From assembly GCA_018829445.1 (NCBI GenBank), contig JAHJTV010000019.1, positions 1 to 64,000 of the forward strand: 64,000 nt of DNA. The letters run 5' to 3'. Below the pieces are notes generated by a model. It did no database searches. It was not told where the DNA came from and worked only from the letters and a program-made list of their open reading frames with translations. The DNA is from a bacterium (lineage in GTDB: Bacteria > SAR324 > XYD2-FULL-50-16). Both the position numbers and the translations under genes were made by a program. Below, one piece after another: positions 44,678 to 52,468 of the stretch; position 1 is the stretch's first letter, and the number at the start of each line of letters is the position of its first letter.

Positions 44678-44955
44678 GCCAATCGAGAGTCTCAGAAAGA
44701 CATTCCTATTGGAATCGAGAAGGGAAAACGATAGTATTCCATTTTTAGGAACTGACCTGACACACTGTCTTGTATACCTGTTTGTTCGTGGGATTAGATC
44801 ATACTGTTTCCATAATTGATATTGATATTATTTTAAATCTCTTTTACTTTGAACGTGATGAGGAAATAAACAACCGTTCATTCCTTCTAACTTTCAAGTA
44901 GTACCTTTTATGCAGTATTACGAATTTTAAAAGTATGATGTAACACAATGGGATT

Positions 44956-46707
44956 ATGGTTAAAGAGAATATCATTTTTATTTGTAATAATAATTCGTCC
45001 CTTAGTCAGATAGCCGAGGGATTTGCAAGGAAGATTGCTCCGGAAAGAGTAGTGGTGCACAGTGCAGGGACTGCTCCCGCAAAGCAAGTTCATCCGTTTG
45101 CTATTGAAATCATGAAGGAATTTGAAATTGATATCTCGAACCAGTCTCCTAAATCGATTTCCTCATATAAGAAGCAACTTTTCAACCTGGCAGTGACCCT
45201 CTGCGACACAGCCCGGAAAGAATACTCATTTTTACCGGGTTCCCCGGCAGTAGTACATTGGGATCTTAATGACCCGGCGGAAGGTAAGGGTACGGAAGAA
45301 GAGATTAAACAGAGATTCAGGGATTTCGCCCAAAAAATCCAAATATTGATCTCGAATCTTTTCAATTTTGGCTATTACGAGACCATTGCCAGCCAACAGC
45401 AGAATTTTATCAGTCTTTTGAATAAGATCTCCAATGCCACCATCGCCCATGATCTCAACAGAAAGATCTTCTTTGTCAGTGAACAAGCCGCCGAGTTGAT
45501 AGGAACCACACCCTTGGAGATCATCGGCAAGGATTGTCATGACGTCTTTGAACCCAGACTTTGCGGTGCAAACTGTTCATTTTGTGATGGTGATGAAATC
45601 CCGAGCTATGAGAAAAAAACCTATTCAATGGTGTATCATACGCCAAACGGAAACAGAAAAGAACTGGACGGCACCGTTATCCCTCTGAAAAACACCGATG
45701 GCAGTTATCAAGGAGTGGTGCTTTCACTGGCTGACAAAACGAAGCTGGTTACCCTGGAACGTCAATTAAATAAGCAAAAAAGTTTCAGAGGGATTGTCGG
45801 ATGTGATCATCAAATGATGCAGATATTTCAACAAATCAGAGATGTTGCCTTGTATGATTACCCGGTTCATATTCACGGGGAAACCGGTGTGGGCAAGGAA
45901 TTGGTAGCAAAAGCCATTCACGAAGAGAGCATTCGCGGGGTGCATCCATTCGTTCCGATTAATTGTGGTGCATTGCCGGAAGGGCTGGTCGAAAGTGAAC
46001 TTTTCGGACATGAAAAGGGTGCATTCACAGGGGCCGTGCGCGACAAGAAAGGGCGTATTGAAATGGCCAGAGGAGGAACGGTGTTTCTTGATGAAGTGGC
46101 TGATCTTCCTAAATCGGTGCAGGTTAAACTACTGAGGTTTCTGCAAGAGGGCACTGTCGAAAAAGTTGGCAGCGAAAAACTGGTAAATGTGAATGCCAGG
46201 GTGATCAGTGCAACCAATAAGGATCTTAAACAGGAAGTAAAAAAGGACAATTTTCGGGAAGACCTCTTTTACCGTCTCTGTGTGATCCCATTTTTTATTC
46301 CCCCGTTACGTAAAAGAAAAAACGATATCGTTCTTCTTTGTGAATATTTCCTGGGAAAAATCCATGAGCTTTACAAGGACAGAACTTATACGATTTCCGG
46401 ACCTGCCATGTCCATGTTGATGGATTATAACTGGCCCGGAAACGTCCGGGAACTTGAAAATATCATTCGTTTTGCCACCGTAAAATGCAAGGACAACATT
46501 ATCACACCCTCTGATCTCCCCATTGAATTTCAAGTGAGCCAATCCCAAATTCCCCAACGGGGAGCAACCAAAAAACTGGACACCGAAACCGTTAAAAGCT
46601 CTCTCATCGAAACCGGCGGTAATAAAGCTAAGGCTGCCAGATTATTGGGAGTTGGACGTGCAACCCTGTATCGCTTTTTAAACGAAAATCCCGGGTTAAG
46701 CAATTGA
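44956..46707 (+). CDS. ArsC-like domain fused to a PAS-AAA+-Fis sigma-54 activator
   Basis: This 583-aa regulator has four parts. Residues 1-137 resemble thioredoxin-coupled arsenate reductase/LMW phosphatase: FICNNNSSLSQIAEGF aligns with the CTGNSCRS loop, keeping Cys10 but with Leu16 for the catalytic Arg; VTLC keeps Cys83; HWDLNDPAEGKGTEEE keeps the general-acid region. Residues 145-265 are a PAS domain with Cys194, 203, 207 and 210. Residues 280-520 are the AAA+ domain (GETGVGKE 308-315, GAFTGA 355-360, FLDE 377-380). The last 40 residues are a Fis-type HTH (GGNKAKAARLLGVGRATLYR). The enzyme-like part is probably a ligand or redox sensor. No receiver domain is present. Confidence 0.9.
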   Translation: MVKENIIFICNNNSSLSQIAEGFARKIAPERVVVHSAGTAPAKQVHPFAIEIMKEFEIDISNQSPKSISSYKKQLFNLAVTLCDTARKEYSFLPGSPAVVHWDLNDPAEGKGTEEEIKQRFRDFAQKIQILISNLFNFGYYETIASQQQNFISLLNKISNATIAHDLNRKIFFVSEQAAELIGTTPLEIIGKDCHDVFEPRLCGANCSFCDGDEIPSYEKKTYSMVYHTPNGNRKELDGTVIPLKNTDGSYQGVVLSLADKTKLVTLERQLNKQKSFRGIVGCDHQMMQIFQQIRDVALYDYPVHIHGETGVGKELVAKAIHEESIRGVHPFVPINCGALPEGLVESELFGHEKGAFTGAVRDKKGRIEMARGGTVFLDEVADLPKSVQVKLLRFLQEGTVEKVGSEKLVNVNARVISATNKDLKQEVKKDNFREDLFYRLCVIPFFIPPLRKRKNDIVLLCEYFLGKIHELYKDRTYTISGPAMSMLMDYNWPGNVRELENIIRFATVKCKDNIITPSDLPIEFQVSQSQIPQRGATKKLDTETVKSSLIETGGNKAKAARLLGVGRATLYRFLNENPGLSN

Positions 46708-47298
46708 CTCAAGTTTCACATCATTATTTTGTTATTGTAAAGTTCTTTCGCGCTAATAGGTAGCTGCGATATTTGGACAAGCTGTCAGCTTTAGTTTGAC
46801 TCGCTTCGCTCCATTGTATTAAAAATCTGTTAAAACGCCCTGAAAGTATCCGAAATAAAGCTGAGAACTTTAACAGCCCTCTATTCTTCATAATTTCGCT
46901 AAAAACAGACAACCAGTGAAATTTAGCCGCCCTTCTATTCAACCTCATCGTACTAAGACAAAAATCAAGGAACACCACTTTAAAATTGGAAATTGCCCAG
47001 TAACAGGTAAACGTAACGCAACTCGCCCAAAGTTTTAACAGGTAACGTTACCTAAAGGGGTTAAACGAGAGCAATATTCCCAAATACTACATAAATTTGT
47101 CTATATATTCAGAATATTAAAAAATACCACCAAGTTTGGCACAAAACTCGAAGTAATCCAAAAATCCGAATTAAAAATCCGGTTTCCAGAACGAAACGGA
47201 GGTCGATTTTTCTTTTTATTTAAAAACGCGAACCGGATTTTTCTTTCATGAGCTTTTTGTATCGTAAATAACCTAATTTTTAATATTCAGGAGAAATC
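46708..47298. promoter_or_regulatory. Complex leader upstream of the membrane protein gene
   Basis: A perfect 14-bp palindrome AGGTAACGTTACCT (47040-47053) follows a related sequence AACAGGTAAACGTAACG. TGGCAC at 47137-47142 resembles a sigma-54 -24 box, but the -12 part reads TCGA instead of TTGC. AAAAATCCGGTT (47173-47184) pairs with AACCGGATTTTT (47231-47242) and is followed by CTTT, like an attenuator. An open frame in the first 270 bases (46724-46978, minus) is not supported as a gene. Confidence 0.5.
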
Positions 47299-48459
47299 AT
47301 GGAAAAAAACTCATTTTCACCATTAAGTTTTCTGGCATCTTTAGGGGCTGGGGGCATTGCTGTTGTTCCCTTTGCTTTTTTCCAGTACACCTATCATACA
47401 GGGAAGGGGTTAATAACCTTCAACCAGATAGATCACTTTTCTTTGCCCTTGCTGCAGCAACTGTTGTTTTATGCTTTGGAAATCGTGATGGTTGTTTTTG
47501 CCATAATACACTTTGTCTTAACTTACCAGAATACAAAAGAATTGATCGGATGGGTAAAAACGAAAGAGTACGAAAAACTTTTCAATGATCCCTTAAAAAA
47601 CGCTGGAATCATGGCCACATTTCTATCCTACTTCATGACCATGAACGTTTTCATTGGCCCCATACGGTTCTTTATCCCGTTTATGTCAAAAAACCTTCAG
47701 GCAACGATGCTGCCGGCCTTGATCGTTGGCGGCATTCTATGGGCGCTGATGATGAGAATGGAAATTAAACTCTTAAAAACATCTTTTGTTAAAAGCTTTG
47801 ACGTCAGTAAAATCCATTTCGGTTGGCTTCTGCATCCATTTGCATTGGCAATGGGGACAGTTACTTTGACCGGTATCGCAGCGATGTCCAAAACTCCAAA
47901 TATTGCCCACACAGCCGCGTCTCTGGCGTTTATCAGCGGATCCATGGCCTTCTTTCTTCTGATAGTCAAACTAATATCCATCTTTAAAAGCCATTTTGCT
48001 GCAGAAGGACTTCCTGATAAACAGTTTTTACCCAGTATGCTGATTGTGGTTCCCATTATTACCTTGCTGGCAATATCCGGATTTCGACTGGGACATTACT
48101 TTGAGCGACAACTTGGATTTCATACCGAATTCCTTGAATTTGCCATTATTGCTTTCTCATTTGCCTTTGAAACATGGTACTTGATGTTTGGTCTAGCCCT
48201 GCTTAAGGACTATTTCAAAAAACATTTTTTCAAAAAAGAGTACTACATCACCCAGTGGGGTCTTATCTGTCCCTTTGTTGCTTATGCGGTTTTGGGAAGT
48301 TTCCTCTATGAACTTTACATCCCAAGCCCTTTTTTATATGGATTGATATTGGTCAGTTTTGTAACTGCGATAGCTTTATTTTCTTTGATCCTCAGTCGAC
48401 ATATAAATTGTCGACTGAGTAAAAAAACGGGAACGACAACTGTTTCTTGCTATTCATAG
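47299..48459 (+). CDS. Ten-helix membrane protein (possibly TsoY/TDT-like)
   Basis: This 386-aa integral membrane protein has about ten helices and no soluble domain. It starts FSPLSFLASLGAGGIAVVPF and contains paired segments such as FLSYFMTMNVFIGPIRFFIPF and HPFALAMGTVTLTGIAAM. The layout recalls the tellurite-resistance/dicarboxylate (TDT/SLAC1) type and the TsoY family, but the match is from memory and weak. CAGGAGAAATC marks the start. It lies downstream of the sigma-54 activator with a long structured leader, so it may be the target of that activator. Substrate unknown. Confidence 0.7.
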   Translation: MEKNSFSPLSFLASLGAGGIAVVPFAFFQYTYHTGKGLITFNQIDHFSLPLLQQLLFYALEIVMVVFAIIHFVLTYQNTKELIGWVKTKEYEKLFNDPLKNAGIMATFLSYFMTMNVFIGPIRFFIPFMSKNLQATMLPALIVGGILWALMMRMEIKLLKTSFVKSFDVSKIHFGWLLHPFALAMGTVTLTGIAAMSKTPNIAHTAASLAFISGSMAFFLLIVKLISIFKSHFAAEGLPDKQFLPSMLIVVPIITLLAISGFRLGHYFERQLGFHTEFLEFAIIAFSFAFETWYLMFGLALLKDYFKKHFFKKEYYITQWGLICPFVAYAVLGSFLYELYIPSPFLYGLILVSFVTAIALFSLILSRHINCRLSKKTGTTTVSCYS

Positions 48460-48534
48460 ATCAACTTTATAAGAGGCCCTTCGGCTGTAAAAACAAGGAA
48501 TATCTATTCTTTGGCATTCCCCAAAAAAGAAACA

Positions 48535-48957
48535 CTAGCCCGTAAATGTGGGATTTTTGGGGAAGTTATGAGTCTCTGGAGGGATGACACTCCAGGGCTG
48601 TGCACTGGATGTCCAGATGCTGAGAGCAGGTTTAACCCAGTTTGAATCATCTAGGCTTCCAGCTTTAATCCAGATAACATCCGGAGCCTTTGGGTTTTTG
48701 CTGTATAATTGTGAACCACATTGGGAACAGAAACATCGAGTGACCACATTCCCGCTTTCCGCTTGAATGGAAAAGCCTTTGGGCTCTCCTTGAAGGATGG
48801 TGAAGCCGGAAAGAGGTATGCCAACAACAGTTGCAAACGCGCTTCCCGATGCTTTACGGCAATCACTACAATGACAATGTGCCATACCAACGGGTTCGCC
48901 AAAAAATTCATATCTGATTGACTGGCATAAGCAGCCACCTTTCTGTATATATACCAT
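48535..48957 (-). CDS. GFA/CENP-V-family zinc protein
   Basis: This 140-aa protein has the glutathione-dependent formaldehyde-activating (GFA) fold. Its Cys motifs are GGCLCQSIRY, then HCHCSDCRKASGSAF, then FCSQCGSQLY, which bind one or two zinc ions. AAAGGA precedes the ATG. The family was named after Gfa, which speeds formation of S-hydroxymethylglutathione, though many members have no proven activity. Glutathione synthesis genes lie 1 kb away on the other strand, which fits a glutathione-linked role but does not prove it. Confidence 0.88.
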   Translation of the reverse strand: MVYIQKGGCLCQSIRYEFFGEPVGMAHCHCSDCRKASGSAFATVVGIPLSGFTILQGEPKGFSIQAESGNVVTRCFCSQCGSQLYSKNPKAPDVIWIKAGSLDDSNWVKPALSIWTSSAQPWSVIPPETHNFPKNPTFTG

Positions 48958-49204
48958 GTTTTATTCCTTTTTTAAATTGATACTGCTGATTAAGCAAAAA
49001 ATCCGATTTTTTCAAAATCTCGCCTTTTTTTCCTATTTCATCTTTCAAATCAACGCTATAATATTCCATGATCACCAATAAATACAAGCCATCATTCAAA
49101 AATAAAGTTGGTTTGAATTTTTCCAGGGCATTTTTTCCTTTTTTTTCAATGAGTCATTTGACTTTTTTCTGTAATTTTATAGGATTACCCGGTTGACAAA
49201 TAAT

Positions 49205-49226
49205 TATTTCGATAATACTAGAAATA
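49205..49226. promoter_or_regulatory. ArsR-type operator, copy 1
   Basis: TATTTCGATAATA followed by CTAGAAATA forms a 22-base imperfect palindrome ending four bases before the -35 box of the ArsR-type gene. A near-identical copy lies at 49581-49602. Confidence 0.75.
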
Positions 49227-49229
49227 TAG

Positions 49230-49258
49230 TTGACAGGATCATTTTTCTTTATAATAAT
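49230..49258 (+). promoter_or_regulatory. Promoter of the ArsR-type gene
   Basis: TTGACA (49230-49235) is followed after 17 bases by AATAAT (49253-49258). Transcription would start at or next to the ATG at 49266, so the mRNA may be leaderless; no ribosome binding site is visible. Confidence 0.6.
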
Positions 49259-49265
49259 TCTATTC

Positions 49266-49565
49266 ATGGATACAAACGAAGCTGCAGGATGCCTGGAAGC
49301 CTTAAGCAATCCTACCAGGCTGAATATATATCGATATTTGGTGCAAGCTGGTAATTCCGGCTCCCCGGTTGGAGACATTCAAAAACGATTTGATATGCCG
49401 GGGTCTACCTTGTCACATCACATAGCCCGTTTGGTCAGGGCAAATCTGGTGGTGCAGGAACGCCAAAGCCGAACCTTGATATGTAAAGCTAATTTTGAAT
49501 TAATGCACGTAATCATCAGCTTTTTGACCCAGTGTTGTTGTTCAGGCGTAAAAAAGGCTGAGTAG
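49266..49565 (+). CDS. ArsR-family transcription regulator
   Basis: This 99-aa winged-helix repressor has the ArsR pattern: EALSNPTRLNIYRYLVQAG, then PGSTLSHHIARLVRANLV (recognition helix), then VQERQSRTLICKA (beta-wing). The usual ELCVCDL metal-binding helix is absent (GDIQKRFDMPGS instead). A triple Cys CCCSG close to the C-terminus is an attractive thiol or metal sensor site. Autoregulation is likely, since operator copy 1 abuts its promoter and copy 2 follows its stop. No SD is seen before the ATG. The next genes in this direction are gshB and gshA. Confidence 0.88.
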   Translation: MDTNEAAGCLEALSNPTRLNIYRYLVQAGNSGSPVGDIQKRFDMPGSTLSHHIARLVRANLVVQERQSRTLICKANFELMHVIISFLTQCCCSGVKKAE

Positions 49566-49580
49566 TTTTTTTTGCCCTTA

Positions 49581-49602
49581 TATTTCGACAATTCTAGAAA
49601 TA
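49581..49602. promoter_or_regulatory. ArsR-type operator, copy 2
   Basis: TATTTCGACAATT followed by CTAGAAATA matches copy 1 at 20 of 22 bases and extends one base on each side as a palindrome. It lies 16 bases after the ArsR-type stop and about 120 bases before gshB, so the same regulator could control gshB-gshA. Confidence 0.75.
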
Positions 49603-49722
49603 TGGGACTATTGCGGAAAACCGTGATTCGACCGATCCAGTGTAGGAGATAAAAACAAGACATTTAATCTGATCAAACCGGAAAAACTTTAATATTTTTC
49701 ACTGATATAACTGGATGTTTTA

Positions 49723-50727
49723 ATGAAAATCAAAAACAACACCTTCAAGGCTTTCCGATTCCTGTTTTGTATGGATCCTTATCAAACCTTGAACCTGGAA
49801 ACAGAAACCTCTTTACTGATGATGAACGAACTCCTGTTTCTTGGTCATGAAGTATTCTGGACGGAGTCAAGTTTGTTGTATCTACAGGACAATAAGTTCT
49901 TCGGATTTATCAAACCGGTTTTCTCGGTGGAGCCTTATTCAACCGGATCGGAAATAGAGGGAATCCTGGATGATTTTGATGCCATATTAATCCGTAACGA
50001 TCCTCCCTTTGATCTCAATTATCTCCATTTGACCTATATTTTGGATTATTTGGATCCCAGGGTTGTGCAAATTAATCCATCACGTTCCGTAAGAAATGCC
50101 AATGAAAAGCTTTTTGCCCTAAACTGGCCCCAGTTTGTTCCACCAACCCTTACCACCATGAATCCAAATGTGTTGATGAGGTTTTTACAGCGTCATGGAA
50201 AGATTGTGGTAAAGCCTATTGAGGATTGTTCCGGAAGAGGGGTTGAGCTGTTGGAATACGAACAATCCGATGTCGAGAATCGAATAAAGTTCCTGCTCGT
50301 TGATGAAGGCGGGAAACAGCGATTCATTACAGCTCAAAAATATCTGGCGCAGGTAAAAGATGGTGATAAACGTGTTTATCTGGTCAATGGGATTCCTGTC
50401 GGTGTTGTTAATCGACTACCGGCCAAGGGATCTTTTCTGGCTAATATTCACCAGGGAGCTAAGTGTGAAAAGACTGAATTAACAAAAAAAGAGGAAAAAA
50501 TCATTCAAACAATCTCTCCCCGACTTAAGGAGATGGGACTTTTCTTGGTGGGCCTTGATCTGATTGGGGAGCACATCACTGAAATCAACCTGACCAGTCC
50601 GTCTGCTGTCCGTCAGATCAATCAGGTTACCGGACGGAATATTGAAAAAGAGATTGTGTCTGCCATGCTAAGTTACATTCAATGGCACCAGGATACCAAC
50701 AACAGTATTTCTGGAAGTGCACTTTAG
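49723..50727 (+). CDS. gshB: Glutathione synthetase
   Basis: This ATP-grasp ligase of 334 aa joins gamma-glutamylcysteine and glycine. Family blocks are clear: FLFCMDPYQTLNLETETS at the N-terminus (the usual form is MDPI-x-x-I-x-x-x-KD-T), FDAILIRNDPPFDLNYLHLT, INPSRSVRNANEKLFAL, KIVVKPIEDCSGRGVELL and GLFLVGLDLIGEHITEINL with the metal ligands, then TSPSAVRQI. It is followed after 47 bases by gshA in the same direction. It probably belongs to the regulon of the ArsR-type gene through operator copy 2. Confidence 0.92.
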   Translation: MKIKNNTFKAFRFLFCMDPYQTLNLETETSLLMMNELLFLGHEVFWTESSLLYLQDNKFFGFIKPVFSVEPYSTGSEIEGILDDFDAILIRNDPPFDLNYLHLTYILDYLDPRVVQINPSRSVRNANEKLFALNWPQFVPPTLTTMNPNVLMRFLQRHGKIVVKPIEDCSGRGVELLEYEQSDVENRIKFLLVDEGGKQRFITAQKYLAQVKDGDKRVYLVNGIPVGVVNRLPAKGSFLANIHQGAKCEKTELTKKEEKIIQTISPRLKEMGLFLVGLDLIGEHITEINLTSPSAVRQINQVTGRNIEKEIVSAMLSYIQWHQDTNNSISGSAL

Positions 50728-50774
50728 ATATAAGTAGTAAGGGATAGTATAATCAATTAAAAGAGGAGTCTGAT

Positions 50775-52262
50775 ATGGCCGATAAAAAGTCACAGTTGGA
50801 TCTTGAAAGCTTAAAATTGAGTGTGACGGATATATTTTCTTCGAAACACGATTCAAGTAAAAAAACTATTGGGATTGAATTGGAATTGCTCCCTCTCAAG
50901 CGCTCCCCGGGAAAACTCAATGGGACTGTTGAGATTACCACCGACAAAGGAACCGGTAGTTTTGATCTTCTGAAAGCAGAAACAAAATCCGATGATAATC
51001 TGGTCGATACAACCCTGCCCGATGGCACTCTTCGATTGTCAACAGTTGATGGTGGCAATTTCACATTTGAGCCGGGAGGACAGATTGAATACAGTACATC
51101 AAACAGAGATCGGCTTGATTGTGTGTTATGGGAGATGCTGCAAAACGTCAATAAGCTGCAGCAGGTTTTAAACAAGGAATCCATCTGGTTCTTCTTTGGC
51201 AGTCTGAATCCCTGGCACACTATTGAAGAAATCGGCCTGAAGATGAAAAAGAGCCGGTATCAACATATGAACAACCACTTTGCCTCCCTTGGACCCTTTG
51301 GGCAGCAAATGATGCGGTTAACTACTTCCATACAGATGAATCTGGATCTGGGCGATCATGAAACGATGAAACGTCGCTGGTTAGCGAGTCAGCTTCTTTC
51401 ACCGGTTTTGTGCGCTGTATTTGGAAACTCACCTTTCATCAACGGACAATCAACCGGTTTCAGCAGTTATCGATCCTTCATCTGGCAGAACCTTGATCGA
51501 ACACGCACCGGTTTTCCGCATTTGAGAGCAGCAGGCGACAGTCTCGAATCCCCTGAAAATCACTATTTTGAATTTGCAATGAACGCCAGTGTGATCAGGC
51601 TGCCTGATTCGATAGGCGATCTGAGATTTATTCGTAGTGATATCCCTTTTAAAAAATGGCTTGAAGAGGGGGTTAATGGGTATTTTCCGGAGCAAAAGGA
51701 TTGGGAAAACCATTTAAGCTCTTTGTTCCCGGAAGTACGCCCCAAAGGATTTCTGGAACTTCGCAGTATTGACAGTCAAGCAGCGGCCTGGTGGTCTGTT
51801 CCAGCCATCTTGATAACATCAATTTTGTATGATGACCAAGCCATGGAAAAAACGATTTCCCTCCTGTTTCCCTGGTTCAAAAACCTGAATAAGGTGCTGT
51901 TTCAAGCCAGTGAAAAAGGGATGCGGGCTTTTCCGGAGATCTGTCGAAAAATCTTTGAAATAGCCTTAAAAACAGGAAACCCAACTTCCGATCAAAGATT
52001 AGCAGAGTATATGGAGAGATTCTATGTTAATTATACCCGTAAATCCCGCAACCCTGCCGATGAATTGCTGGAACTGAATAACGGATCGGTATTCACCAGT
52101 GAACAGTACCTGGATTATGAAGGAAAACTATCAGCGATTGCCGAGCCTCCCTTCGAAATCTTATCCAGAAACTATTTGCATAATCTGGCAACCAATTACC
52201 TGAATGGAGAGATCGCCGGTAACTGTCTTCAATCCGAGTGTCAGCAGGAGGTAATCCATTAA
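50775..52262 (+). CDS. gshA: Glutamate-cysteine ligase, GCS2 (plant/EgtA) type
   Basis: This 495-aa enzyme makes gamma-glutamylcysteine, the first step to glutathione. Motifs of the GCS2 family are visible: IGIELELLPL (metal-binding Glu), FTFEPGGQIEYSTS, RYQHMNNHFASLG, RLTTSIQMNLDLG and PKGFLELRSIDSQ. AGAGGAG before the ATG fixes the start. It is not of the E. coli GshA type. With gshB directly upstream the cell has a complete glutathione route, which is not universal among anaerobes. Confidence 0.9.
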   Translation: MADKKSQLDLESLKLSVTDIFSSKHDSSKKTIGIELELLPLKRSPGKLNGTVEITTDKGTGSFDLLKAETKSDDNLVDTTLPDGTLRLSTVDGGNFTFEPGGQIEYSTSNRDRLDCVLWEMLQNVNKLQQVLNKESIWFFFGSLNPWHTIEEIGLKMKKSRYQHMNNHFASLGPFGQQMMRLTTSIQMNLDLGDHETMKRRWLASQLLSPVLCAVFGNSPFINGQSTGFSSYRSFIWQNLDRTRTGFPHLRAAGDSLESPENHYFEFAMNASVIRLPDSIGDLRFIRSDIPFKKWLEEGVNGYFPEQKDWENHLSSLFPEVRPKGFLELRSIDSQAAAWWSVPAILITSILYDDQAMEKTISLLFPWFKNLNKVLFQASEKGMRAFPEICRKIFEIALKTGNPTSDQRLAEYMERFYVNYTRKSRNPADELLELNNGSVFTSEQYLDYEGKLSAIAEPPFEILSRNYLHNLATNYLNGEIAGNCLQSECQQEVIH

Positions 52263-52360
52263 TACTGCCGGTCAGGGGGGATATGCTATCACTTTTCATT
52301 TGTAATTAGTGATAAACCGGATATATTATTAAAAAGAGCTAGCCCAGATAAACTGGATAA

Positions 52361-52413
52361 GTACCTTAAAAGTATTTTCTGCCAAAAAACGCAGAAAATA
52401 ACTTATGAGGTAC
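52361..52413. other. Long hairpin after gshA
   Basis: GTACCTTAAAAGTATTTTCT (52361-52380) plus GC pairs with GCAGAAAATAACTTATGAGG plus TAC (52391-52413) with few mismatches around an 8-base loop. No T-run follows, so an operator or decayed mobile-element end is as likely as a terminator. Confidence 0.55.
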
Positions 52414-52468
52414 CAAAAGCTTATATTAACCTGCAACCATCCTCTTTGACATGAACCGGGAAAACGGC

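Noticed and set aside
46724-46978. 84-codon minus-strand open frame after the sigma-54 activator
   Set aside because: No ATG or ribosome binding site at its start and no family recognised. It could be a worn-out mobile sequence, but I cannot support that.
47137-47152. Sigma-54 promoter
   Set aside because: TGGCAC is a perfect -24 box, but the -12 element reads TCGA and lacks the invariant GC. I keep it only as part of a finding, not as a called promoter.
47299-48459. Selenoprotein in the TsoY sense
   Set aside because: The frame ends with TAG, no in-frame TGA is present and no SECIS-like hairpin was evident, so no selenocysteine is proposed.
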